From NCBI GenBank assembly GCA_024256265.1, contig JACGUK010000001.1, positions 186,001-250,000 on the forward strand: DNA of 64,000 bases, read 5' to 3'. The notes under the pieces are model-generated. The model was not told the origin of the DNA. It ran no database searches and saw nothing but the letters and a program-made list of their open reading frames with translations. Source of the stretch: an archaeon (GTDB taxonomy: Archaea; Thermoproteota; Nitrososphaeria; Nitrososphaerales; JACAEJ01). The translations under genes were made by a program, and so were the position numbers. This document shows positions 35,754 to 45,315 of the stretch, one piece after another (position 1 is the stretch's first letter; each line of letters opens with the position of its first letter).

Positions 35754-36791
35754 GTGAGAGCTTTGGCTGGCTTAATAAAGTTAAAACAGGCAATGAACTT
35801 GACTATTCTACTTGTCTTTGGGATATTTGCTGGCTTAATAACATTTTTATCCATTTTATTCAACATTTCTCTAATTTCAAGCTTGATTTTAGGAGTAATT
35901 GTGGCTATTTTATTCATGCTATTTCAATATGCCATAGGACCTGCCATAGTAGCATCCTCGACAAAAATTAGATATCTTAGCTCAGGGGAAAATCCTTGGC
36001 TGGAAGAGGTTGTTAAAGAGCTCTCAAATAAGGCTGGTATACCTCAGCCTAAATTAGCAATAGTGCAAGACTTAAACCCAAATGCCTTTGTATTTGGGCA
36101 TACAGCTAGTGATGCTACTTTAGCCTTACATAAGGGTCTTCTTGAAGAGCTTGACAAGGAAGAAGTTCAAGGAGTAATAGGTCATGAATTAGGTCATATA
36201 AAGCATAGAGACTTCATAGTCGTAACAATGCTATCTGTGATTCCACTTATATGCTACATAATAGCTCGAAGCCTATTTTGGGCTCAAGGAACTTCAGGAA
36301 AAAGGGAGAAAGAAGGAGCCATAGTAATAGCGGCCATAATTGCATACATCATTTATATTATCTCTATGCTCTTTGTCCTCTATCTGAGTAGGCTTAGAGA
36401 GCATTATGCTGATTCTTATTCTGCTTACATAACTTCTTCACCTAGAAGCCTTGAAAGTGGATTGACGAAGATAGCTTGGGGCTTATCTCTTGCACCAACA
36501 GAGCCAAGTGGTGCAAGAGCATTCTTTATAGAAGACCCAGCACAAGCAAAAGCAGATTGTGGTAGAATTTTAGAAAATAAGTCAAGGTATGATTTAGATA
36601 AGGATGGTGTTCTGGATGAGCATGAATTGATGCTGGCTATGGAAGAGGAGGCAAGATCAAAGTGGACGAGTGCTAACACATTATTTTCTACTCATCCACC
36701 TGTCTTTAAGAGAATACTTCTTCTTCGTCAAATAGAGCAAGAGATGATTACAGGAAGATATACTGATAAAGAAGTTTACAAGTTCGTTTAA
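35754..36791 (+). CDS. htpX: HtpX-type M48 membrane protease with EF-hand loop
   Basis: The 345-residue protein has two N-terminal membrane segments, the zinc motif HELGHIKHRD (HExxH), two more membrane segments and a late STHPP motif, the M48 HtpX pattern. Unusually, about residues 280-291 read DLDKDGVLDEHE, a perfect D-x-D-x-D-G-x-x-D-x-x-E EF-hand calcium loop, just before the C-terminal STHPP. HtpX degrades damaged membrane proteins. Start is GTG. It is divergent from the SPFH/zinc-ribbon operon, with which it may form a quality-control module. Confidence 0.88.
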   Translation: MRALAGLIKLKQAMNLTILLVFGIFAGLITFLSILFNISLISSLILGVIVAILFMLFQYAIGPAIVASSTKIRYLSSGENPWLEEVVKELSNKAGIPQPKLAIVQDLNPNAFVFGHTASDATLALHKGLLEELDKEEVQGVIGHELGHIKHRDFIVVTMLSVIPLICYIIARSLFWAQGTSGKREKEGAIVIAAIIAYIIYIISMLFVLYLSRLREHYADSYSAYITSSPRSLESGLTKIAWGLSLAPTEPSGARAFFIEDPAQAKADCGRILENKSRYDLDKDGVLDEHELMLAMEEEARSKWTSANTLFSTHPPVFKRILLLRQIEQEMITGRYTDKEVYKFV

Positions 36792-36835
36792 TCAATAGCG
36801 AAACTTTTATAGAATAAGCTTTGATTTGATGATTT

Positions 36836-37177
36836 ATGAAGAGGCTTTGGAACGTTCTTAGTGCAGGAATATTTCTTCTCACTCTGGGAATTCTGGCTGT
36901 AATTTCAAGACTAACAGCTCTTATTTCCTTATGGCAGGTTCTTTCTTTAACCATTGTTATCTTTGGCTTTTGGCTCATAATTTTAGCCTTCATAAAAAAG
37001 GCTCTGAAAACAACAGCCTATGAGGCACCACCTATTATGGTAGGAGGCTGGGGCATATTCCTTGTAAGCATAGGAATGATATTGTATACTCCAGAAGCAT
37101 GGATTCTAATAATAGCGACTTTAATATTAGTTGTTGGGTTAATTGCAATAGTCTATAGTTTCGTGAAGAAGACATAA
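36836..37177 (+). CDS. Four-helix membrane protein, unknown
   Basis: The 113-residue product has four hydrophobic segments (about residues 8-27, 31-52, 66-83 and 88-109) with a short basic loop between the two pairs. No catalytic motif is visible. It follows htpX by 44 bases in the same direction, with a TATA-like TTTTATAG before it, so it may have its own transcript. Confidence 0.55.
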   Translation: MKRLWNVLSAGIFLLTLGILAVISRLTALISLWQVLSLTIVIFGFWLIILAFIKKALKTTAYEAPPIMVGGWGIFLVSIGMILYTPEAWILIIATLILVVGLIAIVYSFVKKT

Positions 37178-37326
37178 CATGAAAAAGTTATAGTTATAGC
37201 GAAGAAGAGTAAGCATAATTGGTTATTATACACATGTATGACACCATAGGTACTGAAGGTAAGCTGAAGCTAGAGAAGATTTTTATTTAACTGAGAATAG
37301 AAAAGTTAGATAGGTGAGGTATTTTA

Positions 37327-38118
37327 ATGGATTGGGGTTTAAGAAACCGTTTATACCGAATAATCAAGCCTGACGGCCGCACGGTTATGCTTGCTGTAGA
37401 CCATGGATACTTTCAGGGGCCAACCTCTAGGCTGGAGAACCCGCGGAGAACCATAGTGCCTCTTCTACCCTATGCCGACGCGATTATGTTAACCCGTGGG
37501 GTGCTACGCTCATCCATTCCCTTCGAGACTGACACGCCTATCGTTCTGAGGGTTTCAGGTGGAAACAGCATTGTGGGAACTCTTGCTAACGAAGAGATTA
37601 TCACGTCCATGAAGGAGGCTGTCCGGCTTAACGTAGCAGCAGTTGCCTTCTCAATATATGTGGGCACCGAATATGAGCATCAGACCTTAACCTGCCTGGC
37701 AAGACTTGTTGACGAGGGTCAAGAGTATGGAATGCCCGTGCTGGCTGTTACAGCCGTTGGCAAAGAGTTAGAGAAGAGGGAAGCCCGCTACCTTGCTCTC
37801 TGCTGCAGGATAGCAGCTGAAATAGGGGCTAGTATGGTTAAAACCTATTACTGTGAGAACTTTAGGAAAGTTGCTGAGGGCTGTCCTGTCCCACTGGTCA
37901 TCGCTGGAGGGCCTAAACTTGAAACTGAGCTAGATGTTTTCCAGCTTGTCCATGATGCATTAGAGGCTGGAGCTATAGGCGTAGACATGGGAAGAAACAT
38001 CTGGCAACACGACTATCCCATAGCCATGATCAAGGCTATAAGGGCAATAGTCCATGAGGGTGCCACCACGAAAGAAGCCTACGAGCTTTTCAACAACCTA
38101 AAGCAAGGTAAAGAGTAG
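37327..38118 (+). CDS. DhnA/LsrF-type class I aldolase
   Basis: The 263-residue protein has the AVDHGYFQGP motif and a Schiff-base lysine in ASMVKTYYCENF, then GGPKLETE and GVDMGRNIWQ for phosphate binding. This is the DhnA/LsrF family of class I aldolases, which includes archaeal fructose-bisphosphate aldolases and the autoinducer-2 phosphate thiolase LsrF; overall wording is closer to LsrF. Base composition (31 of 60 GC in one sampled line) is well above the neighbouring genes, and the pair with the next gene looks recently transferred. Confidence 0.8.
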   Translation: MDWGLRNRLYRIIKPDGRTVMLAVDHGYFQGPTSRLENPRRTIVPLLPYADAIMLTRGVLRSSIPFETDTPIVLRVSGGNSIVGTLANEEIITSMKEAVRLNVAAVAFSIYVGTEYEHQTLTCLARLVDEGQEYGMPVLAVTAVGKELEKREARYLALCCRIAAEIGASMVKTYYCENFRKVAEGCPVPLVIAGGPKLETELDVFQLVHDALEAGAIGVDMGRNIWQHDYPIAMIKAIRAIVHEGATTKEAYELFNNLKQGKE

Positions 38119-38184
38119 CCTATTTCTTTTCGCTTGTAAGCTATTTATTCTAGTGGATGAACTATTATTGTTAAGGTTGCTTCC

Positions 38185-39213
38185 TTGAGAGTTGCCATGT
38201 ATTACAATAACCAAGACATTAGGCTGGAGGAGATGCCGATACCGAGGATAGGTCTTGGCGAAATCTTGGTACGTGTGGAAGCCTGTGGAATATGTGGCAG
38301 TGACGTAATGGAATGGTACCGCGTTAAGAAAGCTCCTCTAGTGTTGGGCCACGAAATGGCTGGTGAAATAGTCAAGGTTGGAGAAGGTGTGGAACGCTAT
38401 AGAGAAGGCCAGAGAATTACTGCTTCTCATCATGTACCCTGTAACACCTGCCACTATTGCCTCACAGGCCACCACACAGTGTGTGAAAACCTTCGCCGGA
38501 CAAACTTCGACCCTGGAGGCTTTGCTGAATACGTTAGGCTACCAGCCATCAACGTAGACCGTGGGGTCTACCCTTTACCTGATAGTGTATCCTTTGAGGA
38601 GGGAACTTTCACAGAGCCTCTTGCTTGTGTCCTCCGTGGGCAAAGGTTAGCCCAAATGCAGCCAAGCCTCAGCATGCTCGTGATAGGCAGCGGAATCGCA
38701 GGGCTGCTTCACATACAGCTTGCAAGGACCATGGGAGCAGGCAAAATAGTTGCAACAGACATAAACGAGTACAGGCTGAAGGCAGCATTAAAAGTTGGGG
38801 CTGACGCTGCTTTCCACGCCTCGGAGGAAATACCTGAAAGAGTGCGTGAAGTTAATGATGGAATGCTAGCTGATAGAGTGATAGTTTGCACAGGTGCAAA
38901 GTCGGCTATTATTCAGGCGCTTAAATCCGTTGAACATGGTGGAACCATTCTTTTCTTTGCTCCTACTGAGCCTAGCGTCACTATTCCCATATCTCTAAAC
39001 GAGCTTTTCTGGCGTAATGAGGTGACTTTAACCTCTTCCTATGCAGGTAGCCCTGCAGACCATGTGGCTGCCTTACAAATAATCCGCTCTCATACCATAC
39101 GAGTAAAGGAGATGATTACCCATAGGCTTGGCTTAGCTGAAACAGGCCTAGGCTTCCAGCTTGTAGCTAACCCTAAAGACTCCATAAAAGTAATAATCGA
39201 ACCTCAAAGGTAG
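38185..39213 (+). CDS. Zinc-dependent dehydrogenase (MDR family)
   Basis: The 342-residue protein has the MDR zinc-site motifs CGICGSD and GHEMAGE, the structural zinc cysteines (C-x2-C-x2-C-x7-C around CNTCHYC...C), and the NAD-binding VIGSGIAGLLH. It resembles sorbitol or threonine dehydrogenases. Start is TTG at 38185; ATG at 38197 is an alternative. GC content is high (35 of 60 in one sampled line). With the aldolase it suggests a small imported sugar- or polyol-catabolism unit. Confidence 0.85.
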   Translation: MRVAMYYNNQDIRLEEMPIPRIGLGEILVRVEACGICGSDVMEWYRVKKAPLVLGHEMAGEIVKVGEGVERYREGQRITASHHVPCNTCHYCLTGHHTVCENLRRTNFDPGGFAEYVRLPAINVDRGVYPLPDSVSFEEGTFTEPLACVLRGQRLAQMQPSLSMLVIGSGIAGLLHIQLARTMGAGKIVATDINEYRLKAALKVGADAAFHASEEIPERVREVNDGMLADRVIVCTGAKSAIIQALKSVEHGGTILFFAPTEPSVTIPISLNELFWRNEVTLTSSYAGSPADHVAALQIIRSHTIRVKEMITHRLGLAETGLGFQLVANPKDSIKVIIEPQR

Positions 39214-39220
39214 CTATCTA

Positions 39221-39595
39221 TTAGATCCTACGTTTAAATAGTAGCCACTGTCTTCTACCTCTTTCCTCCTTTAAGAAGAGGAGTATAAAGTCTCCATTAA
39301 GTTTATTGCCTCTTAGCTCAAACTGAATCTCTTTTTCTGTTTTTGTCTTTAAGACATAGTTACCTCTATCCCATATCTCTACTTTTCCAGCACCATATTC
39401 TCCCTCAGGTATCGTTCCCTCGAAATCCACATATTCAAGAGGATGGTCTTCAACTTCTACTGCTAATCTCTTGACCCCATGTTCTACTGGTGGTCCTTTT
39501 GGGATAGCCCATGATTTTAAAACACCATTCATCTCTAACCTAAAGTCAAAGTGATGATGAGAAGCCCAGTGCTCGTGTACAACAAATCTCGGCAT
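39221..39595 (-). CDS. Stand-alone LigD-type 3'-phosphoesterase
   Basis: The 124-residue product matches the LigD phosphoesterase domain: FVVHEHWASHHHFDFRLE, then KSWAIPKGPP, and VEVEDHPLEYVDFEGTIPEG with GEYGAGKVEIWD. It contains the His and Asp/Glu residues of the 3'-end healing site. The ligase and polymerase parts are absent, as in several archaea. It trims 3'-phosphate ends of broken DNA. It is convergent with the dehydrogenase gene, only 7 bases apart. Confidence 0.88.
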   Translation of the reverse strand: MPRFVVHEHWASHHHFDFRLEMNGVLKSWAIPKGPPVEHGVKRLAVEVEDHPLEYVDFEGTIPEGEYGAGKVEIWDRGNYVLKTKTEKEIQFELRGNKLNGDFILLFLKEERGRRQWLLFKRRI

Positions 39596-39694
39596 ACCTG
39601 ATCTATGTTTCTACGCCTTAATAAGAGACATAAAGTTTATGCTCGATGAACTCATAAAGGCTCTGCACTAATTGCTTACTTGTCCCAAACGTTA

Positions 39695-40717
39695 CTAAAT
39701 ATTTATTTTAAGATTATACCTAAACCAATTGATAGTCTTCTTTAATCCTTCATCTAATCCAATTTTTGGTTCCCATCCAAGAATTTCCTTAGCTTTTGTA
39801 ATATTTGGGCATCTTCTCTTCGGATCATCCTCTGGCAAAGATTGAAAAATGATGCTTGAATTACTCTTTGTCATCTCCCTGATTCTTTTAGCCAAATCTA
39901 GAATCGACATCTCTTGAGGATTTCCAATGTTTATGACCTCGCCCCTTGCTCCTTCTTTAATGAGTGCTAAAAGAATCCCTCGAATAATATCTGATATATA
40001 GCAGAAGGATCTTGTCTGAGAACCATCACCATAGACTGTGATATCTTTGCCACTTAAAGCTTGTAAGATAAAACGAGATATGGCACGTGCATAATGTCCA
40101 TCAGCCCTAAGGCGAGGACCATAAGTGTTGAAAATCCTAACGATCCTAGTATCTAAACCATATTCCCTAAAGTAAGCCATCATTAAAGCCTCACCAAACC
40201 TCTTTCCCTCATCGTAAGGCGATCTTAATCCTACAGGGTTAACATTTCCCCAATAATTCTCAGGAGTTGGTATAACTTTGGCATCCCCATAAACCTCGCT
40301 GGTAGAGGTGTAGAGAATGATTGAGCCTGACTTTCTAGCCATTTCTAACATGTGATAAGTTCCAAAAGAATTTGCAAGCAAGGTCTCTATTGGATGCTTT
40401 TGGTACTCTTCAGGCGATGCCCTACTAGCCAAGTGCAATATGAAGTCATATTTCTCATTAGTCTTGAAATCTACAACATCCTCTTGAAAAAATTTAAATC
40501 CTTTTTTTCCTAAAAGATGGTCTATATTTTCATGTTTACCTGTAGAAAGATTGTCTATACATGTAACATTTGCTCGAAGTCGAAATAAAACATCACATAG
40601 CCAGCTTCCTATGAAGCCTGCTCCTCCAGTAATCAGTATGCTTTTACCTTTGAATTTATCTTGAATTATCTCCTCACATATTCTCTTTACGTCTTCCTCG
40701 ACTATTTTATCTAACAT
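39695..40717 (-). CDS. UDP-glucuronate decarboxylase-like epimerase
   Basis: This 340-residue SDR protein has the NAD motif GGAGFIGSW, the Y-x-x-x-K pair (YDEGKR), and RIFNTYGPR with GDGSQTRSFCYI. These fit extended SDR sugar epimerases, closest to UDP-glucuronate decarboxylase (UDP-xylose synthase). The UDP-glucose dehydrogenase gene is divergent, 182 bases away, and would supply UDP-glucuronate. The substrate is not proven by sequence. Confidence 0.8.
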   Translation of the reverse strand: MLDKIVEEDVKRICEEIIQDKFKGKSILITGGAGFIGSWLCDVLFRLRANVTCIDNLSTGKHENIDHLLGKKGFKFFQEDVVDFKTNEKYDFILHLASRASPEEYQKHPIETLLANSFGTYHMLEMARKSGSIILYTSTSEVYGDAKVIPTPENYWGNVNPVGLRSPYDEGKRFGEALMMAYFREYGLDTRIVRIFNTYGPRLRADGHYARAISRFILQALSGKDITVYGDGSQTRSFCYISDIIRGILLALIKEGARGEVINIGNPQEMSILDLAKRIREMTKSNSSIIFQSLPEDDPKRRCPNITKAKEILGWEPKIGLDEGLKKTINWFRYNLKINI

Positions 40718-40899
40718 ATGAATCAGTTTTATTCAAATTAATATGATCATTTCTTTAAGTTTTTCATTATCCTCTTGGAAAAGAATCTATGTGATATTTA
40801 AAGGGCTTGCCAATAAATCTTAAGAGTTTGCAATAGGGCGCTTTCCTATTAGATCACTTCGATTTAATCATAAGCTTATTTATATAATTAGGATTTATC

Positions 40900-42249
40900 T
40901 TGACAGTTGAATTGACAAAAATTTCGATTTTGGGCTTAGGTTATGTTGGGTTGAGCCATGCTGTGTGCTATGCTAACAAGGGCTTTCAAGTGATAGGAGT
41001 GGATGTTGATCAAGAAAAAGTTGATGCTATTAAAAAAGGTAAACCAACTTTCTATGAACCAAAACTGAAGGAATTCTTAGAAATGGCGCTAGAGAATAAT
41101 TCTCTTCATTGCACCACAGAGTTCAAAGACGCTATTATAGACTCAGAAGTCTCTTTCGTAACTGTGGGCACTCCTAGCAAACCTGATGGAGGCATTGACC
41201 TTAGATTCATAAAATCAGCATCAAGAAATTTGGGCTTAGCTCTGAAAGAAAAATCTATTTATCATCTAATAGTTGTGAGAAGTACTGTAATCCCTGGAAC
41301 TACTCAAAATTTTGTAAAGCCTATAATCGAGAAAATATCAGGTAAAGAATGTGGCAAAGACTTTGGACTATGCGTTAACCCAGAATTCTTAAGAGAAGGC
41401 TCTGCTATCGAAGATATGATAAAGCCTGATAGGATCATCGTAGGAGAGCATGATAAAAGGGCAGGAGATAGCTTAGAAGGAATATTAAGGAAGTTTTGTG
41501 ATGAAATACCTTTTATGATTAGGACGAGTCTCTCAACAGCTGAGCTCATTAAATATGCCAACAATGCCTTTCTTGCTACAAAGATAAGTTTCATTAACAC
41601 TATAGCGAATATTTGTGAAAATACTCCAGGCACTGATGTAAAGGTTGTGGCTGAAGGGATAGGTATAGACCCAAGGATAGGCTCATTGTTCCTTAGAGCA
41701 GGCTTAGGCTATGGTGGCTCATGCCTCCCAAAAGACGTTAAAGCAATTATCAATTACTCAAAGCAAGCTGGCTATGAACCGATTCTCTTAGAAGCTGTCG
41801 ATAATGTCAATGAACTGCAACCTCAAGTAGCTATAAAAATGGCTAAGAAACTCATAGGAGAGATAAAAGGGAAGAGGATAGCCATTCTTGGTCTTGCATT
41901 TAAGCCTAATACTGATGATATGAGAGAAGCAGTTTCCATAAAGATCATAAATCATCTTATTAGAGAAGGCTGCTCAATAGTTGTTCATGACCCTATGGCA
42001 ATGGATAATGCTAGAAGAATGCTAGGGGATAAGGTTCGATATGCACGTTCTATTCATAATTGTATTAAGGATGCTGATTGTTGCATCATAGTTACAGAAT
42101 GGGATAGCTATAAACAACTTAAGCCTAAAGATTTCATAAGATACATGAAAGAGCCTGCTATAGTCGATGGAAGAAGGGTTTATGATCCAAAAGAATTTTT
42201 AGATCAAGTGAGATATGTAGCAGTAGGTCTTGGAGCAAAGCAAGATTGA
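40900..42249 (+). CDS. UDP-glucose/GDP-mannose 6-dehydrogenase
   Basis: The 449-residue protein has the N-terminal NAD motif LGLGYVGLSHAV, the catalytic Cys in GYGGSCLPKD, and the C-terminal nucleotide-binding LGLAFKPNTDDMREA. It oxidises a UDP-hexose to the uronate. Start is TTG. Divergent from the epimerase/decarboxylase gene; together they suggest UDP-glucuronate and UDP-xylose supply for surface glycans. Confidence 0.88.
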   Translation: MTVELTKISILGLGYVGLSHAVCYANKGFQVIGVDVDQEKVDAIKKGKPTFYEPKLKEFLEMALENNSLHCTTEFKDAIIDSEVSFVTVGTPSKPDGGIDLRFIKSASRNLGLALKEKSIYHLIVVRSTVIPGTTQNFVKPIIEKISGKECGKDFGLCVNPEFLREGSAIEDMIKPDRIIVGEHDKRAGDSLEGILRKFCDEIPFMIRTSLSTAELIKYANNAFLATKISFINTIANICENTPGTDVKVVAEGIGIDPRIGSLFLRAGLGYGGSCLPKDVKAIINYSKQAGYEPILLEAVDNVNELQPQVAIKMAKKLIGEIKGKRIAILGLAFKPNTDDMREAVSIKIINHLIREGCSIVVHDPMAMDNARRMLGDKVRYARSIHNCIKDADCCIIVTEWDSYKQLKPKDFIRYMKEPAIVDGRRVYDPKEFLDQVRYVAVGLGAKQD

Positions 42250-42305
42250 ACAAGAATTATGCTTTAAGACGATCTGAGGCGATATTTCAATGTAAAAAAG
42301 AGATG

Positions 42306-43001
42306 TTAGTATCGAAAGAAAAGGGTAAGGAAGTCCCCAAACAATATTGTTGATGTGAATCCTAAACTTATGAAGATCAATAGAGGAATTCCAGGCGTTA
42401 CCCATACGTCTTGCCCTGATGTAAACTCTTCATCTTTTAAGAGAGAGATATGAAATCTTTTTTTACCATCAACTATCTTCTCTAAGCTCATGAAAAAATG
42501 GCTCTTCTTAGCTTTGCTTACTCTATATCCTAGAAAACATACAAGAATCTTCCTCCAAAGTTTCTCTCCTTCAAATCCTGAGAAGATATCTTTGCCGCGA
42601 ATAAGCCTTATTATGTTTAGAATGAAAAAGATCATTGGAAGGCTTATAGTAAGGAATATGCCATTGGTAAGAGAAATTAGAGATGTAAAAGGATGAAGAT
42701 AGTTAGATGGATAATAAACTGGAATGATTAATGATATGACTACCAGTGCCTTCATGTCAGCTCCTCCAAAGAAGCCAAAGTAATATAATATAAAAGAGAT
42801 TAAAGAGCTTAGAGATATGGACGTTATGATCAAGATTAACAATTGAGGGTTGGAGTAAGAGGACGGCTCTATTATGTTAAGGGTTATCCCTATAAAGGAA
42901 AAGAATATCCATAGCTTATCATCAACTTCTCTTGTCTTCCAATCACTATAAGATGCATAACTTAGCATGATAAAGCAGATAGCCAGCTTCAGGAGCAACA
43001 T
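42306..43001 (-). CDS. A24-type prepilin/preflagellin peptidase
   Basis: The 231-residue membrane protein has a YSDWKTREVDDKLW segment and a later GFFGGADMK motif, which carry the two Asp residues of aspartic prepilin peptidases (FlaK/PibD type). About six hydrophobic segments are present. It would cleave the class III signal peptides of the pilins near 50 kb. It is separated from the other pilus genes and lies beside a KaiC-like ATPase gene. Confidence 0.8.
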   Translation of the reverse strand: MLLLKLAICFIMLSYASYSDWKTREVDDKLWIFFSFIGITLNIIEPSSYSNPQLLILIITSISLSSLISFILYYFGFFGGADMKALVVISLIIPVYYPSNYLHPFTSLISLTNGIFLTISLPMIFFILNIIRLIRGKDIFSGFEGEKLWRKILVCFLGYRVSKAKKSHFFMSLEKIVDGKKRFHISLLKDEEFTSGQDVWVTPGIPLLIFISLGFTSTILFGDFLTLFFRY

Positions 43002-43074
43002 CGATAAGCCTTTACAGGATCGAATTCTTAAGGCTTCTTTTTCTATTTTAGGTGCTTGAACTGCCTCTAAAGGA

Positions 43075-43839
43075 TTAAAACTCTTCTCTTACAGAAGAGA
43101 GAACTTTTTCTTTTGGAAAGATGACTATGCCCCTGTCGGTGATATGATATAAGTGATAGTCGAAATCATGTTTTATACCCCTAAGTTTCTGAATCTGAAT
43201 TCCTCGAACAAACCCTCCTCCTACCTGTAACATATCCAGAAAGATAACACCATCAGAAATAAAATGTTCCATTAGAAAACGTCTACCTAATTCATAAGAG
43301 CGATGCTCTGTTGTAAGCAATGTTGTACAATCTAAACCAGATATACCTATGAGCAAACGCACTATCTCTAACCTTCTTTCAAAATCATCTCTATAATGCA
43401 TGAGCAAGGCTGTCAATGCATCTACGGCAACCCTCTTTGCGCCTATATCCCTCACCTTTTGCCTTATCAACTCTGCTAGCCCGTAAGCCTTGAATTCGAT
43501 AAAGCCTGTATGAACACCTGTTACAGTGAGCATTGTTTCTCCTCTTAACGGGTTGGCATCTACAAGAATCAATTTTCCCTTAGATGTTAAGCTCTTTAAG
43601 TCCATTCCAAATCTCATCATGTTCTTCATTACACTTTCAGGGTTTTCTTCAAGAGTTACATAAACGCCTGGCTCATTATAATCAACAGCACCCTTATAGA
43701 GGAACTCCATGCAGAAAGTCGTCTTTCCAGACCCTGGGACGCCTGATACAACTATGTTCTTACCTTTTGGGAAGCCGCCTTCCATTAACTCATCTAATCC
43801 TTCAATACCACTTGGAGCCCTAGCACTCAATTGTAACAT
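43075..43839 (-). CDS. KaiC/RecA-like ATPase, single domain
   Basis: The 254-residue protein has a Walker A GVPGSGKTT near residue 35, then EENPESVMKNM and IGISGLD. The wording fits the KaiC/GvpD family of archaeal RecA-like ATPases, not FlaH, though FlaH is a relative. It would be a signalling or regulatory ATPase. It lies on the same strand just upstream of the prepilin peptidase gene (73 bases) and divergent from the PRC-barrel gene. Confidence 0.75.
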   Translation of the reverse strand: MLQLSARAPSGIEGLDELMEGGFPKGKNIVVSGVPGSGKTTFCMEFLYKGAVDYNEPGVYVTLEENPESVMKNMMRFGMDLKSLTSKGKLILVDANPLRGETMLTVTGVHTGFIEFKAYGLAELIRQKVRDIGAKRVAVDALTALLMHYRDDFERRLEIVRLLIGISGLDCTTLLTTEHRSYELGRRFLMEHFISDGVIFLDMLQVGGGFVRGIQIQKLRGIKHDFDYHLYHITDRGIVIFPKEKVLSSVREEF

Positions 43840-43904
43840 CTCTTAAAGTTTAAAAAGCCATACTCTCCTCTTTAAATATATCGGTTGCAGATAAGGGGTT
43901 AAGC

Positions 43905-45239
43905 TTGGAGTTTAGACCAGTAGAACTCGTCGGCGCTTTGGTAGTAGACCCTGAGGGTTACATCTATGGCCATGTGATAAAGGTCGATATTGGACCTGAA
44001 GGACCTGTCTTCAAGATAAAATCCCTTAAGAGTGCTCAGGAATCTGTACCTGATATTGATGCCTTAAAACAAGACCTTCTAAGAGACCTCAAGGAAAAGT
44101 TTAGCATATCTAATGTTCAAGAGCTATACAGATTCATAGCAAAAGAACTCAAGATACAGTCCGTTACAGAGAATGACTTGATAAGCTACGCAAAACTTAA
44201 GGAAGTAAAAATACCTATGAGAGAAGTTTTAAGAGAAGTGGAAGAAGAAAAGCCATATATTCGCTTGAACGACATAGAAGCTATAAACAAAAGTGAGTTA
44301 GGTAGTTGCATCTTAGTTAAAACTCCTATAGAGGCTACGATAAGAAGTATAGAGCCACAGAAAGCTGTGCTTTATCAAAATGAAGAGAGCTTAAGAGGCA
44401 AGCCTGTTATCGATAACATGGCGAAGATTCTAGGCAATGTCCACGGCATTCTAATGAGCGCTGATGGTTTAAGCATTCAGGTTGGCAAAGATGGTATGGT
44501 AACGAGATTGATTCCAGATATGAACTCATTGAAGAAAAGAATCTTTTCTGAAAAAACACCAAAAGAACTTATGAAAGACATAGAATCCCTCGGTTTTGAA
44601 CAGCCTCAAGATTTGACTGATGACAAGCTTTTGGCATACGCTAAGATGAGAGGTTATGAGATACCCACACACCTTGTATCCAGCAAAACTGTCCTGTTGT
44701 ATAAATCCTCTGTGCCCTGGCAACAGATAAAGAAGATAGGCGATGTTATCTTATTAAATAAAACTCTATTAGAAGTTTTCTTGGAAGAGTCGAAGATAGA
44801 GGAACCAAAGCCCGTAGGAGTTTATTCTACAGACTTGGCTCAGAAGCCTCGTCGCCCAAGCGTCCAGGTAAGGAGCTTTGCCGTTGGAGTCTACGCTGGT
44901 ACTTTTCTGATGATCTTCATCGGTCTTGTTCCATATATTGGTGCTCTGTTTTCTGGAGGGGTGGCAGGGTACTTAGCAAGAGAATGGAAAAGAGGAGCCG
45001 TAGCAGGGTTGCTTAGTGGACTGCTTGGGACAGTGATAATAACGATAATTCTACATTTATTATTGCCTATAGGATTAAAGGATTTCTTAGGCATTATCCT
45101 GCCTAGTTTTATTCTGAATGCAACTATAGAATTTTTGAACTATGCAACAAGTGAAGCATTTCTATATTTTGAAAGCTTAGTGAACGCATTAGTTGGACTT
45201 ATTGGAGGTTTATTTTTAGGATTTTTAAAGAGTAAATGA
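43905..45239 (+). CDS. PRC-barrel-like protein with membrane C-terminus
   Basis: The first half of this 444-residue protein has PRC-barrel-like beta units (residues 6-40, ELVGALVVDPEGYIYGH, and again near residue 165, GNVHGILMSADGLSIQVG). The last 130 residues form four hydrophobic segments with a Gly-rich stretch (FSGGVAGYLAREW) as in DUF5518 proteins. It may tether something to the membrane. Start is TTG. Two small same-strand genes follow. Confidence 0.55.
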   Translation: MEFRPVELVGALVVDPEGYIYGHVIKVDIGPEGPVFKIKSLKSAQESVPDIDALKQDLLRDLKEKFSISNVQELYRFIAKELKIQSVTENDLISYAKLKEVKIPMREVLREVEEEKPYIRLNDIEAINKSELGSCILVKTPIEATIRSIEPQKAVLYQNEESLRGKPVIDNMAKILGNVHGILMSADGLSIQVGKDGMVTRLIPDMNSLKKRIFSEKTPKELMKDIESLGFEQPQDLTDDKLLAYAKMRGYEIPTHLVSSKTVLLYKSSVPWQQIKKIGDVILLNKTLLEVFLEESKIEEPKPVGVYSTDLAQKPRRPSVQVRSFAVGVYAGTFLMIFIGLVPYIGALFSGGVAGYLAREWKRGAVAGLLSGLLGTVIITIILHLLLPIGLKDFLGIILPSFILNATIEFLNYATSEAFLYFESLVNALVGLIGGLFLGFLKSK

Positions 45240-45315
45240 ACTGGAGCATTTAGTACAAGTTGTAATGATGATAACTGTTAAATATAGGCTCTTCCCCTTA
45301 TTTCAGGATTAGGTT

